Origin: Plotosus lineatus
Taxonomy: Eukaryota > Chordata > Actinopteri > Siluriformes > Plotosidae
Length of the DNA: 64,000 nucleotides
Reading direction: 5' to 3'
Assembly: GCA_024760905.1 (NCBI GenBank)
Contig: CM045729.1
Location: forward strand, 60,811,580-60,875,579
Part shown: positions 58,473 through 64,000 of the stretch, piece by piece
How the letters are laid out: each line of letters opens with the position of its first letter
Numbering within the stretch: position 1 is the stretch's first letter
Made by a program: the position numbers and the translations under genes
Notes under the pieces: model-generated
What the model was told of the DNA's origin: nothing
Seen by the model: only the letters and a program-made list of their open reading frames with translations
The model's database searches: none

Positions 58473-60644
58473 AGAAGGACAGTGTTGTGTGTCTGTATGC
58501 GTTAATAAAAAAATGTTTAATAATGATTTAATTAATAAATATGTTAATAAAATGGTTTAATCTGTTAATAAAATGTTTAAATGGTTTAATTAATAATTTT
58601 CTTTTACTTTTAACACATATTTCATACAAAATTGGTGCACTTTTATCATTTTTAAAGGGTTTATGGGGTAGTCTTGGGAGCCTTGGAACGAATCAGTCAT
58701 TTTACATGTAAAATGCACCTCTACTTACGAAACAGGCTCTGGAATGGATTCATTTTGTAAGTAGGGGGGCCGACTGTATTCCACTCTTATTTCTCTCTCT
58801 GAAAGCACAGCCAGGATTGCGGTCTTGGACTCTCGGCCACAACTTGCTCCAGATCTCTAGAATCACGCACCACCAATGCTCCCTTCAAACGGTTTTCTGT
58901 GCAACATGCATGTAACTTACCTGCACAGTCGGAACATCTTCAAACGCCTTAATAAAGTCTTCCTCATCAACAGCTCCTGCACTGGCTCCCTCTTTTCCTG
59001 TGGAGAAAGATAAACACGTACAATGTACACAAAACAATTTGCCAAGACTAGCTTTGTAAGTATTCAAGAATGACGACTTGTACTTTCATTACAGTTACAT
59101 TAAATATTATGAAACCTTCAAGAAATAGGTGTATTCTCAGAAAACCTATGTTGAGCCAACCCACTGAGCTAACTTATACCATATCTGCTCATATACGATA
59201 TCTGTCCTACTGGCACCTATATGAGCTGTGGAAATCTAAGAACTGGCACATTAAAATAAATCAGTGCTTTGCCTTGCAGTGGCCAGTAATCTATGTCTGG
59301 ATTGTGCCATCATTTAAAAATCAACACCTAAGCAATCAGACATGAGATTTCAACATAACAAAGCCAAGTAGCTGCTGCTGCTGTGGAATGAAGACTACGG
59401 TTTTCTTGACAATTGTCAGAGTTCTCTAACATTACGCTAAAACTTAGTAGTGTAGACCAAAAACATGCCAACCCATAGAGTGATCATATAGCATGTCAAT
59501 AAACTTTTCTTTCCTGTATAAAACCCATCTCTACTCAAAACAGTGTATTTCAATGCCTTATTTTAGCAGTACACTTGATTGATTGATTTTATTTAACATT
59601 CGCAAATAATACTCATACATATAGTGAAATACAGGGGTCCCTCGTTACTTCGTTTCAATTCATGCGGCTTCAGTGAAACGCGTTTTTTTGTTTTTTTTAA
59701 TAAATATTCATCAAATTAAAAATTAAGGAAATTGAGGAAAAAAGGGGGGGAAAGTTAAGGAAAATGCCACAAAAATAAGGCCAATTATGGAAAAAACCCT
59801 AAACCAACAAAAAACAACCCAAAATCTCCCATCAAAACAACTTACACTGTTGCATCTGTGTGTGCAAGCACGCGTGCACATATGTATGTGTCGTCTTCTT
59901 CATATAATACCATCTGTATGTGTGTGTATTTATATTTTATTTACATTGTTATTTTTTTTATGTTTCACTGTTATAAGCATTTATAGCATTGAATATGTAA
60001 TTGTTGATATTATATACACATATACATGCACATCTACGTTAGTGGGGGGGGGGATCCTACTTCGTGGGGATCTCGGTCCAAATTAACCACATACAGTGAG
60101 GGATCCCTGTATATCAGTCAATAATAATTTATGCCATACAATAGTTTATAATTTTGGGTTTCTTAGATGGCATAAAAAAGAAAAAATATTTATACAAAGC
60201 TTACACCAATATTACTAATAAATAAAGTAAACTGATAAATTATTTGTATTTCTGATATAAAAGGAGGTATTCAAATATAGAAAACCAAAATAATATATAA
60301 AGTATGTAAAAATAAAATAACAAGACTAGATAAGAACAAGTATAGATAATATATTAAAATAAAGATTTGGTAAATCCCAATTTAGACCAAGACTGGATCT
60401 TTTGAGAGGTAAATCTCCTATAAGTAGAATGACAGGATGTGAAAACAATAGAATTACATATTTATTCACAGCCACATTAAAGCCAATGTTTGAGAGTTAC
60501 CTGCAGCACGGGCTGTTGAAGCAGAACTGGGGCGTCTCATTGAGCCCATGTTTCCTCCACGCCTGCTGCTAGAGAAACCTTTCGACGAAGTGGAAGACGA
60601 GGACCTGCCTCCATCCACAGAGTCTTCATCATCAAAGTTCTTAT
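31416..60644 (-). CDS. clasp2: CLASP2, microtubule plus-end tracking protein (3' 33 coding exons; 5' part outside window)
   Basis: CLASP proteins bind microtubule plus ends and the cortex, suppress catastrophe and promote rescue; they bind EB1 through SxIP motifs and CLIP-170/CENP-E through the C-terminus (family knowledge). Thirty-three exons were placed by splice signals and similarity to CLASP2. Every junction keeps frame; total 3,899 nt, 1,298 residues plus TAA. Order in this fragment: linker (1-70), TOG2 (about 70-300), Ser/Arg linker with SxIP/GSK3 region (about 300-560), TOG3 (about 610-880), second linker, C-terminal helical-repeat domain (about 1063-1298). CLASP2 rather than CLASP1 is shown by [19 protein letters not shown] and the C-terminal [11 protein letters not shown]. 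No TOG1 exon is visible up to 64,000, so the start lies outside. Oddities: one GC-AG intron, a degenerate first SxIP motif, two microexons. Downstream neighbour on the same strand is ubp1. Confidence 0.96.
32213..32883 (-). mobile_element. ATCGATA-rich non-autonomous transposon, copy 2
   Basis: Ends GGGATGTCATTGGCAATC and (complement of the right end) GGATGTCATTGAAAACC. Interior is the reverse of 18300-19390, with two rather than four GGGACGTACCATTTAC-type units (about 32365-32408). In the last clasp2 intron. Confidence 0.75.
33404..33520 (-). CDS. clasp2: clasp2 exon 32
   Basis: 117 nt, phase 0 to 0, 39 codons beginning [20 protein letters not shown]. Part of the C-terminal helical-repeat (CLIP-interacting) domain. 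Acceptor CATGCAG, donor GTAGAA. The intron before it starts with GC rather than GT. Confidence 0.96.
33972..34882. mobile_element. probable hAT-like MITE in clasp2 intron 31
   Basis: Left CAGGGGTGTCCAATCTTATC; the subterminal segment TGGGTGCAGGCTTTCATTCC is repeated inverted at the right side with two mismatches. No convincing target duplication. Confidence 0.5.
35506..35712 (-). CDS. clasp2: clasp2 exon 31 (followed by GC donor)
   Basis: 207 nt, 69 codons, including [20 protein letters not shown], close to identical to vertebrate CLASP2 C-terminal domain. The next exon starts in phase 0 with GGT, so this exon must end CAA and the intron must start GCAAGT at 35500-35505: a GC-AG intron. Confidence 0.95.
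35822..35934 (-). repeat. tRNA-derived SINE fragment
   Basis: Minus strand GGGCAATGGTAGCTCAGTGG and GGTTCAAGTTCC (B-box like), then GGGCCGTTGAGCAAGG. The pattern is that of common fish tRNA-SINEs. In clasp2 intron 30. Confidence 0.7.
36562..36690 (-). CDS. clasp2: clasp2 exon 30
   Basis: 129 nt, phase 0 to 0, 43 codons containing [21 protein letters not shown]-terminal helical-repeat domain. Acceptor TTTACAG, donor GTCACA (non-consensus after GT, but frame and similarity are clear). Confidence 0.95.
36964..37136 (-). CDS. clasp2: clasp2 exon 29
   Basis: 173 nt, enters with two bases of a codon and leaves in phase 0. Reads [20 protein letters not shown] and [17 protein letters not shown]. 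Start of the C-terminal TOG-like domain. Donor GTGAGA. Confidence 0.96.
37616..37672 (-). CDS. clasp2: clasp2 exon 28, in-frame cassette candidate
   Basis: 57 nt (19 codons worth) with consensus acceptor TTTACAG and donor GTAAAG. It adds [19 protein letters not shown] between the QFRD acidic end of exon 27 and the LVADLL start of exon 29. Skipping it keeps the frame, so it may be alternatively spliced. The peptide is less clearly shared with the family than its neighbours. Confidence 0.8.
38442..38682 (-). CDS. clasp2: clasp2 exon 27
   Basis: 241 nt starting in phase 0 and leaving one base. Contains [20 protein letters not shown] and [18 protein letters not shown], the conserved end of the second linker. 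A second AG lies 8 nt into the exon; using it would shift the frame, so the upstream acceptor is chosen. Confidence 0.94.
38838..39625. mobile_element. mariner/Tc1-type MITE in clasp2 intron 26
   Basis: CACCGATCAGCCATAACATT at the left and its imperfect complement AATGTTCTGGCTGATTGGTG at the right. Preceded by TA. Confidence 0.7.
39709..39859 (-). CDS. clasp2: clasp2 exon 26
   Basis: 151 nt, one leading base then 50 codons, reading [20 protein letters not shown] and [17 protein letters not shown]. Matches the CLASP linker after TOG3. Donor GTAGTT, acceptor TGGACAG. Confidence 0.95.
41005..41111 (-). CDS. clasp2: clasp2 exon 25
   Basis: 107 nt, phase 0 in, two bases out. Reads [20 protein letters not shown] then PLTSPTNSS, the Ser/Thr/Pro-rich linker following TOG3. 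Donor GTAACC, acceptor CATTCAG. Confidence 0.95.
41328..41474 (-). CDS. clasp2: clasp2 exon 24 (end of TOG3)
   Basis: 147 nt, 49 codons, phase 0 to 0. Contains [20 protein letters not shown] and [17 protein letters not shown], last helices of TOG3. Donor GTAAGT. Confidence 0.96.
42354..42832. mobile_element. CAGGGATCCCT MITE, copy B
   Basis: 479 bp between TA dinucleotides; left end CAGGGATCTTTC, right end AAAGGATCCCTG. Same orientation as copy A. In clasp2 intron 23. Confidence 0.85.
43025..43168 (-). CDS. clasp2: clasp2 exon 23 (TOG3)
   Basis: 144 nt, 48 codons, phase 0 to 0. Reads [20 protein letters not shown] and [23 protein letters not shown]3 helical repeats. Acceptor ATTGCAG, donor GTATGC. 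Confidence 0.96.
43272..43350 (-). CDS. clasp2: clasp2 exon 22 (TOG3)
   Basis: 79 nt, one leading base then 26 codons, containing [20 protein letters not shown]. Acceptor CCTGTAG, donor GTACAT. Confidence 0.95.
43449..43612 (-). CDS. clasp2: clasp2 exon 21 (TOG3)
   Basis: 164 nt, 54 codons plus two bases. Reads [20 protein letters not shown] and [20 protein letters not shown]. Donor GTTAGA is weak but is fixed by frame with exon 22. Confidence 0.96.
44013..44076 (-). CDS. clasp2: clasp2 exon 20 (TOG3)
   Basis: 64 nt, one leading base then 21 codons [21 protein letters not shown]. Donor GTAACT, acceptor TTGACAG. Confidence 0.95.
44284..44528 (-). CDS. clasp2: clasp2 exon 19 (start of TOG3)
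   Basis: 245 nt, 81 codons plus two bases. Contains [20 protein letters not shown], the acidic/serine segment before TOG3, then [20 protein letters not shown] and [17 protein letters not shown]. Donor GTATGA. Confidence 0.96.
46622..46725 (-). CDS. clasp2: clasp2 exon 18
   Basis: 104 nt, two leading bases then 34 codons, containing [20 protein letters not shown] and VADAL. This conserved segment precedes TOG3. Donor GTAAGG, acceptor TTTTCAG. Confidence 0.94.
47483..47545 (-). CDS. clasp2: clasp2 exon 17, optional 63-nt exon
   Basis: 63 nt with good sites (acceptor CCTGCAG, donor GTGACC). It reads [21 protein letters not shown] between exons 16 and 18 and is frame-neutral. The RHSRST-AL motif resembles the corresponding CLASP1 segment. 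Skipping it also restores the normal PLDRYG join, so it is likely a cassette exon. Confidence 0.82.
48346..48909. mobile_element. hAT MITE, second copy, in clasp2 intron 16
   Basis: Ends CAGTGGTCCACAACC and GGGGGTTGGAGACTACTG. Flanking 8-bp duplication CTGTATTG / CTGTATCG. Inverted relative to 14002-14471. Confidence 0.85.
49802..49909 (-). CDS. clasp2: clasp2 exon 16 (SxIP motif, GSK3 region)
   Basis: 108 nt, two bases in, one base out. Reads [20 protein letters not shown] and [15 protein letters not shown] (49890-49901) is the intact EB1-binding SxIP motif. The repeated Ser/Arg segment is the known GSK3-regulated microtubule-binding region of CLASP2. Donor GTGAGT. Confidence 0.95.
50687..50848 (-). 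CDS. clasp2: clasp2 exon 15 (degenerate first SxIP)
   Basis: 162 nt, two bases in, one out. Begins [16 protein letters not shown], diagnostic for CLASP2, and ends [19 protein letters not shown]. Where vertebrate CLASP2 has SKIP this sequence has ARVP (50736-50747). Donor GTAAAA follows a long T tract in the intron. Confidence 0.94.
51378..51404 (-). CDS. clasp2: clasp2 microexon 14 (27 nt)
   Basis: 27 nt between acceptor ACACAAG and donor GTAAGC. Joined to its neighbours it gives [10 protein letters not shown], as I recall from the long CLASP2 isoform. Without it, exon 13 joins exon 15 as SQSQPGSRSS in the same frame. It is therefore an optional in-frame microexon. Confidence 0.85.
51789..51896 (-). 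CDS. clasp2: clasp2 exon 13
   Basis: 108 nt, two bases in, one out. Reads [20 protein letters not shown] and [15 protein letters not shown], the basic serine-rich linker that contributes to microtubule binding. Acceptor GTGCAG, donor GTAAGT. Confidence 0.95.
52195..52495 (-). repeat. tRNA-headed SINE, family B, second copy
   Basis: Complement of the element at 4861-5160: ends in GCCACCGGCCCC, with GATTTGAACACACAACCTCC as the B-box side. In clasp2 intron 12. Confidence 0.8.
53063..53086 (-). CDS. clasp2: clasp2 microexon 12 (24 nt), candidate
   Basis: 24 nt between CCAAAG acceptor and GTAAGA donor. Included, it reads [16 protein letters not shown]; skipped, SYASLGRVRTRR, the usual CLASP2 join. 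Both keep frame. CLASP1 has a longer insertion at the same point. Call rests on splice signals and phase. Confidence 0.7.
53728..53898 (-). CDS. clasp2: clasp2 exon 11
   Basis: 171 nt, two bases in, one out, 56 whole codons. Contains [20 protein letters not shown] and [14 protein letters not shown], strongly conserved CLASP2 linker. Donor GTAAGA, acceptor CTATCAG. Confidence 0.95.
53985..54031 (-). CDS. clasp2: clasp2 exon 10
   Basis: 47 nt, one base in, one out. Reads [15 protein letters not shown] after QESLN. Donor GTAAGC, acceptor GGCTAG. Confidence 0.88.
55042..55209 (-). CDS. clasp2: clasp2 exon 9 (end of TOG2)
   Basis: 168 nt, one base in, two out. Contains [20 protein letters not shown], then [20 protein letters not shown]. 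It closes TOG2 and begins the serine-rich linker. Donor GTGAGA. Confidence 0.96.
55313..55390 (-). CDS. clasp2: clasp2 exon 8 (TOG2)
   Basis: 78 nt, one base in, two out. Reads [28 protein letters not shown]2 helical repeat. Donor GTAAGT, acceptor TCCCAG. Confidence 0.95.
55923..55982 (-). CDS. clasp2: clasp2 exon 7 (TOG2)
   Basis: 60 nt, one base in, two out. Reads [19 protein letters not shown]. Donor GTGAGT, acceptor TTTTAG. Confidence 0.95.
56094..56164 (-). CDS. clasp2: clasp2 exon 6 (TOG2)
   Basis: 71 nt, phase 0 in, two bases out. Reads [23 protein letters not shown]. Donor GTGATG, acceptor TTCTAG. Confidence 0.95.
56333..56468 (-). CDS. clasp2: clasp2 exon 5 (TOG2)
   Basis: 136 nt, one base in, phase 0 out. 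Contains [20 protein letters not shown] and [18 protein letters not shown]. Donor GTGAGT, acceptor TTTCAG. Confidence 0.96.
56806..56951 (-). CDS. clasp2: clasp2 exon 4 (TOG2)
   Basis: 146 nt, phase 0 in, two bases out. Contains [20 protein letters not shown] and [19 protein letters not shown]. Donor GTATGA, acceptor ACTAG. Confidence 0.96.
57034..57126 (-). CDS. clasp2: clasp2 exon 3 (start of TOG2)
   Basis: 93 nt, 31 codons, phase 0 to 0. Reads [20 protein letters not shown] and [11 protein letters not shown], the first TOG2 helices. Donor GTAAGT. Confidence 0.96.
57384..58776. mobile_element. Tigger-type non-autonomous transposon, 1.39 kb, in clasp2 intron 2
   Basis: Ends CAGTCGGCCCCCTACTTACG and the complement at 58757-58776, flanked by TA. 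Two internal diverged direct repeats each contain GGAGCCCGCATTCAGC followed by a (GT)n tract (58046-58101; 58437-58471). No intact transposase. Confidence 0.88.
58921..58997 (-). CDS. clasp2: clasp2 exon 2
   Basis: 77 nt, two bases in, phase 0 out. Reads [25 protein letters not shown], the conserved acidic segment just before TOG2. Donor GTAAGT, acceptor CCACAG. Confidence 0.95.
59632..60109. mobile_element. CAGGGATCCCT MITE, copy C
   Basis: Left CAGGGGTCCCTCGTTACTTC, right GTGAGGGATCCCTG, between TA dinucleotides, 478 bp. Opposite orientation to copies A and B. In clasp2 intron 1 of the window. Confidence 0.88.
60501..60644 (-). CDS. clasp2: clasp2 exon 1 of those in window
   Basis: 144 nt, two bases in, one out. 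Begins [20 protein letters not shown] and ends [13 protein letters not shown]. This is the TOG1-TOG2 linker. The acceptor TATAG shows that further exons exist upstream, outside the window. Confidence 0.95.
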
Positions 60645-61326
60645 CTATACAAGAGAGGTGCAGCTTATCAAAACACGTTTACCATTTACAATCAATCTGG
60701 AGAATTTCAGACATGAGCTGATATTGAGTAAAAAATAAAATTCATATTATGTGTACGCTGAAATGAGTACTAAAGAAAAACATTCACTATTTTTTACTGC
60801 TGTGATTTTTGTTTGGCTCTAGTTCGTGATGACTCATTTAAACCAAAATTATAATTATTGGAGAAATCCTCATGTGAGTACAGCACCAAATCAATAGTCC
60901 ATACAAAGTGCAACAGAACCAAACAATAGTACGTACATTAGTGTTCATCACAATGCAAGGCCTATTAGTGTGAATTTTAATACTTGTGTCTATTTCATCC
61001 TGCTTTGTATTACGATATAATGTACATAGCAAGCACAATAGCACCACTAAATAATCATCTCACGCCTAGGTGTCATTTATTTCCTCTTCTATAGTCACTT
61101 AGGCAATGATACAAAAACAAATTAGCACTTGCAAAAAATACTATACATTTAAGAAACTCCCAAAATACTGTTTCAGCCTGAACCATACATTTTCATTTTC
61201 ATACTGCACAATCATTAAAACAAAAATCAATATTCAATGCTCATCAAACAAAAGCTACTGGACAAGAACAAATGATCTCCATTCTTTTAGATCATCCACT
61301 GACATACCAGCATTAAAACGAGAATA

Positions 61327-61766
61327 CAGTGATCCCTCACTACTTCGCGCTTCAATTTATGCGGCTTCAGTGCATTGCTTTGTTTTTTTTAAATATTCAT
61401 AAAAATAAAAAATAAGGAAATTAAGAAAGAAAAGGGGAAAGGTTAAGGAAAATGCCACAAAAACAAGGCCAATTATGCAAAAAAAAAAAAAAAAAAAAAT
61501 CTCCCATCAAAACTACATTTTTGTGAGGTACTCATCTGCATGTGTGTATTTATATTTTATTTACATCTTATGCATTATATTTTAATGTTTAATTGTTATT
61601 ATAAGCATTTATAGCATTGAATATGTATTTATTTATGTTATATACACATACATACACATGTATGTATGTATACGTCAGTCGGGGGGGTTGATCCTACTTC
61701 GCGGATTTCAGTTATCACGGTGGGGGATCTCGGTCCCAATTAACAGCGGAAAGTGAGGGATCCCTG
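61327..61766. mobile_element. CAGGGATCCCT MITE, copy D
   Basis: Left CAGTGATCCCTCACTACTTC, right GTGAGGGATCCCTG, flanked by TA, 440 bp. Same orientation as copy C. Confidence 0.88.
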
Positions 61767-62244
61767 TATAGTATTTATCTGTTAGGTCACAAACAATGTT
61801 GCCTATATATTTTGAGCATGTTGCAGATTAACTTGTGGCATGTCTGTCTGTAAGACATGTAATATGATTCACTACAGCACAGTGCAGAAACAGCTTGACA
61901 ACTGCTGTAAGTTTTTAATTTAGTTTCAGGAATCAGATTCCAAAGTATTACTGAAGCGAAATGTGGGAAACTCATTTAAGACTGATACATATGGAATGAA
62001 AGGCTGCACATGAGAAATTAATGATAGGATTTAAATTTTCCACATCGAGAACCATCTTGAAACATCCTAAAGAGAGCAAACACCACTAACCATACAAAAT
62101 TCTGACTAAGCACGCAAAACAACGATCAATCAACTCAACTCAAAATGTAAAGCTGATTAATCTAGGCTAAAGCTGAACACCATTCCACAGGACTAGTCAT
62201 GACGAGCACAAACTGCAACCTTTATCTATTTGTAAACAGTTAGT

Positions 62245-62448
62245 TTATCTCTCAGGAATGTGCAGAGGTTTTGCAGTGACATTCTTCTTACAGACATGGT
62301 TTGACTTATCCGACAAAGCTTTCTCATCCTCAAGAATTTGCCCGTATTTAGCACCATTTTTCATTCCCTCAATTCTGACCATCTTCAAATATCTGATGAT
62401 GAAACACTTCCCCACGGCATAACTAACACTGAAACCACCATGTTTCAC
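62245..62448 (-). pseudogene. Tc1-like transposase fragment
   Basis: Minus-strand open segment with KHGGFSVSYAVGKCF, then VRIEGMKNGAKYGQILED. It matches the Tc1 KHGGGSVMVWGCF...VRIEGKMNA.KY..IL pattern. A partial element with degenerate ends near 62560 (GGGTGAATACC). In an upstream clasp2 intron. Confidence 0.75.
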
Positions 62449-64000
62449 TCCTTGGCATTACTTGCTTGGTGGTACATCTTCATTAACAATGTTGAAGGCC
62501 TTTCAGTACAGGTGTATACTGAAAGCACTCGATTGTATTTAGGAGCTTCAGTACAAAGAGGGTGAATACCTATGTATGTATGTACCACTTTTTGGTTTAA
62601 TTTTATTTTTTGCCATTTCAATTCTCCAATTTGAACCATTATATAAAATCTATTTACATTACAATTACACATTGTACAGCAACAAAATGGGGAAAATGCA
62701 AAAGAGCAAATACTTTTGCAAGACACAGTTAAATATGTACAATATTGTACAAATGTTTTCAGCATGTGCAAAACGATGGTGCAGAATAAACATGACTTAT
62801 GTTTACATATAAATGACATGAAAGACATCTGCAGAAAAAGGTCTGTAAAGCACAGTAAACAATAAATGAAACAATTTCAATATTAAGTGTGACGACTCTT
62901 GGTTTAAAAATAGAACAGCAGCAGGCCATTTGTATAGTTTTACATCTACAGTATCTACCGAGTGTCTTACAGAAGCAGCCACAATTCTGGAAATGTTGAC
63001 TGTCACACGGTTCTTTATTTTCAGGCAAATCACAGCAGCCTTCATTATATATTTTTTAGCTGAAAAGTCACCTCATATACATAAATGTGCTGCTTTCTTT
63101 ATTGACATACTGTACTAACATTGTTTATGTAACATTTTATTTTGTGCTGAAAAACTGTTCTAACTTCCTAATTCTAGTTCTAACTGTACTAACTTGCTAA
63201 TACACAAATTACAAAATAAAACTCTACAGCAAAATTTATACTGAAAAAAGGGGCATCTAAAACTTTTACGCAATACTGTATATAAAATTAATATCATAAG
63301 TCATAAGGGTGAAAGCACAGTAAACTTGTGAATTTCTCTCTGGGATTAATAAAGTATATATAAAGTATATAGCCATTTGAATGCCCCAATTTGATTCTGA
63401 AGTCAGGAAAATAAATTTAGGTCATTAGAAAAAAACGAACTTTATTTTATACCAAGGTGTACCAGCCAAGTTGCACAACTTCTGCAAGTTTCAGCTGTCT
63501 ACTCCTAAAAATAAAAAAGAACTTTGCATCATTTACTCATTTTTGCATGTTACCACTGGCCCTTCTTCAGTATATAATTGGATTGAATGTTATCAGCAAA
63601 ATAATTTGACAGTCAAAAAGTGGCAACATTTATTTCCTCTGCTTCTCAGCTTGAGATTAGTGACCTCTACAAAACGTTTGATTGTGATGTCATAAAAGAT
63701 AGCAACCATTTTCGATAAACAAGTGTGACCATGTTACCCACTTTCCTCATTTTATACTGATCCTGCTTCAAACGACCTGTAACGATTTTATGTAATATAC
63801 ATTAATATTTCTACTCTTCATTAAGTAGACTAATGTTTTATTCAAATTAAAAAGAAAAAAATATTTTAATTTTAAGGTTTATCAAAATCATGGCTATGAA
63901 ATGTTAGCTAATATGTCTGTCAATTATGATAACTGTCTTTTGATAAGATTAATACATTTTATAAAAGATTTAAGATCAAAAGAGGTCAAAATAGTACTTC

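Larger units (their letters stand above)
60650..64000 (-). other. clasp2 intron, no exon found
   Basis: Apart from MITE D and the Tc1 remnant, AT-rich with no TOG1-like coding segment on either strand. Confidence 0.6.

Noticed and set aside
1..64000. A previously undescribed multi-gene system
   Set aside because: All coding evidence resolves to clasp2, ubp1 or transposon remnants; no other conserved open frames were found.

Overview
The window is vertebrate nuclear DNA, almost certainly from a teleost fish. Genes are split into short exons with GT-AG introns. Intergenic and intronic DNA is AT-rich and full of teleost-type repeats: Rex3 and other RTE-clade LINEs, L2-like LINEs, tRNA-headed SINEs, hAT, Tigger and Tc1 remnants, and microsatellites. 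The species cannot be named from this.

Right half (about 30.4-64 kb), minus strand: the 3' part of clasp2, a microtubule plus-end tracking protein. I placed 33 consecutive coding exons (60,644 down to the stop at 31,416). All reading phases join without a break, giving 1,298 residues plus stop. They cover the linker before TOG2, TOG2, the Ser/Arg-rich EB1-binding and GSK3-regulated linker with three small in-frame optional exons, TOG3, and the C-terminal CLIP/CENP-E interaction domain. The TOG1 exons must lie beyond the right edge. The C-terminus ([14 protein letters not shown]...) and the linker ([12 protein letters not shown]) identify CLASP2 rather than CLASP1.

Middle and left (about 12.4-28.8 kb), minus strand: the 5' part of ubp1, a CP2/grainyhead-family transcription factor. 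Six exons of the DNA-binding domain are secure; a candidate first exon with CRE and CCAAT elements lies at 28.6 kb. The 3' exons (SAM-like and dimerisation domains) were not found and should lie beyond the left edge. Head-to-tail clasp2-ubp1 order matches the human CLASP2-UBP1 neighbourhood.

Far left (1-12.4 kb) and the 11-kb first intron of ubp1 are largely nested mobile elements. The best supported are a hAT element inside a Rex3 copy (8-bp target duplication), an internally deleted RTE LINE flanked by a perfect 16-bp duplication, and a SINE with an RTE-derived tail also flanked by a perfect 16-bp duplication. Other copies of that SINE head carry a different tail. I see no new gene system; the unusual content is transposon architecture and splice/motif variation in clasp2 and ubp1.
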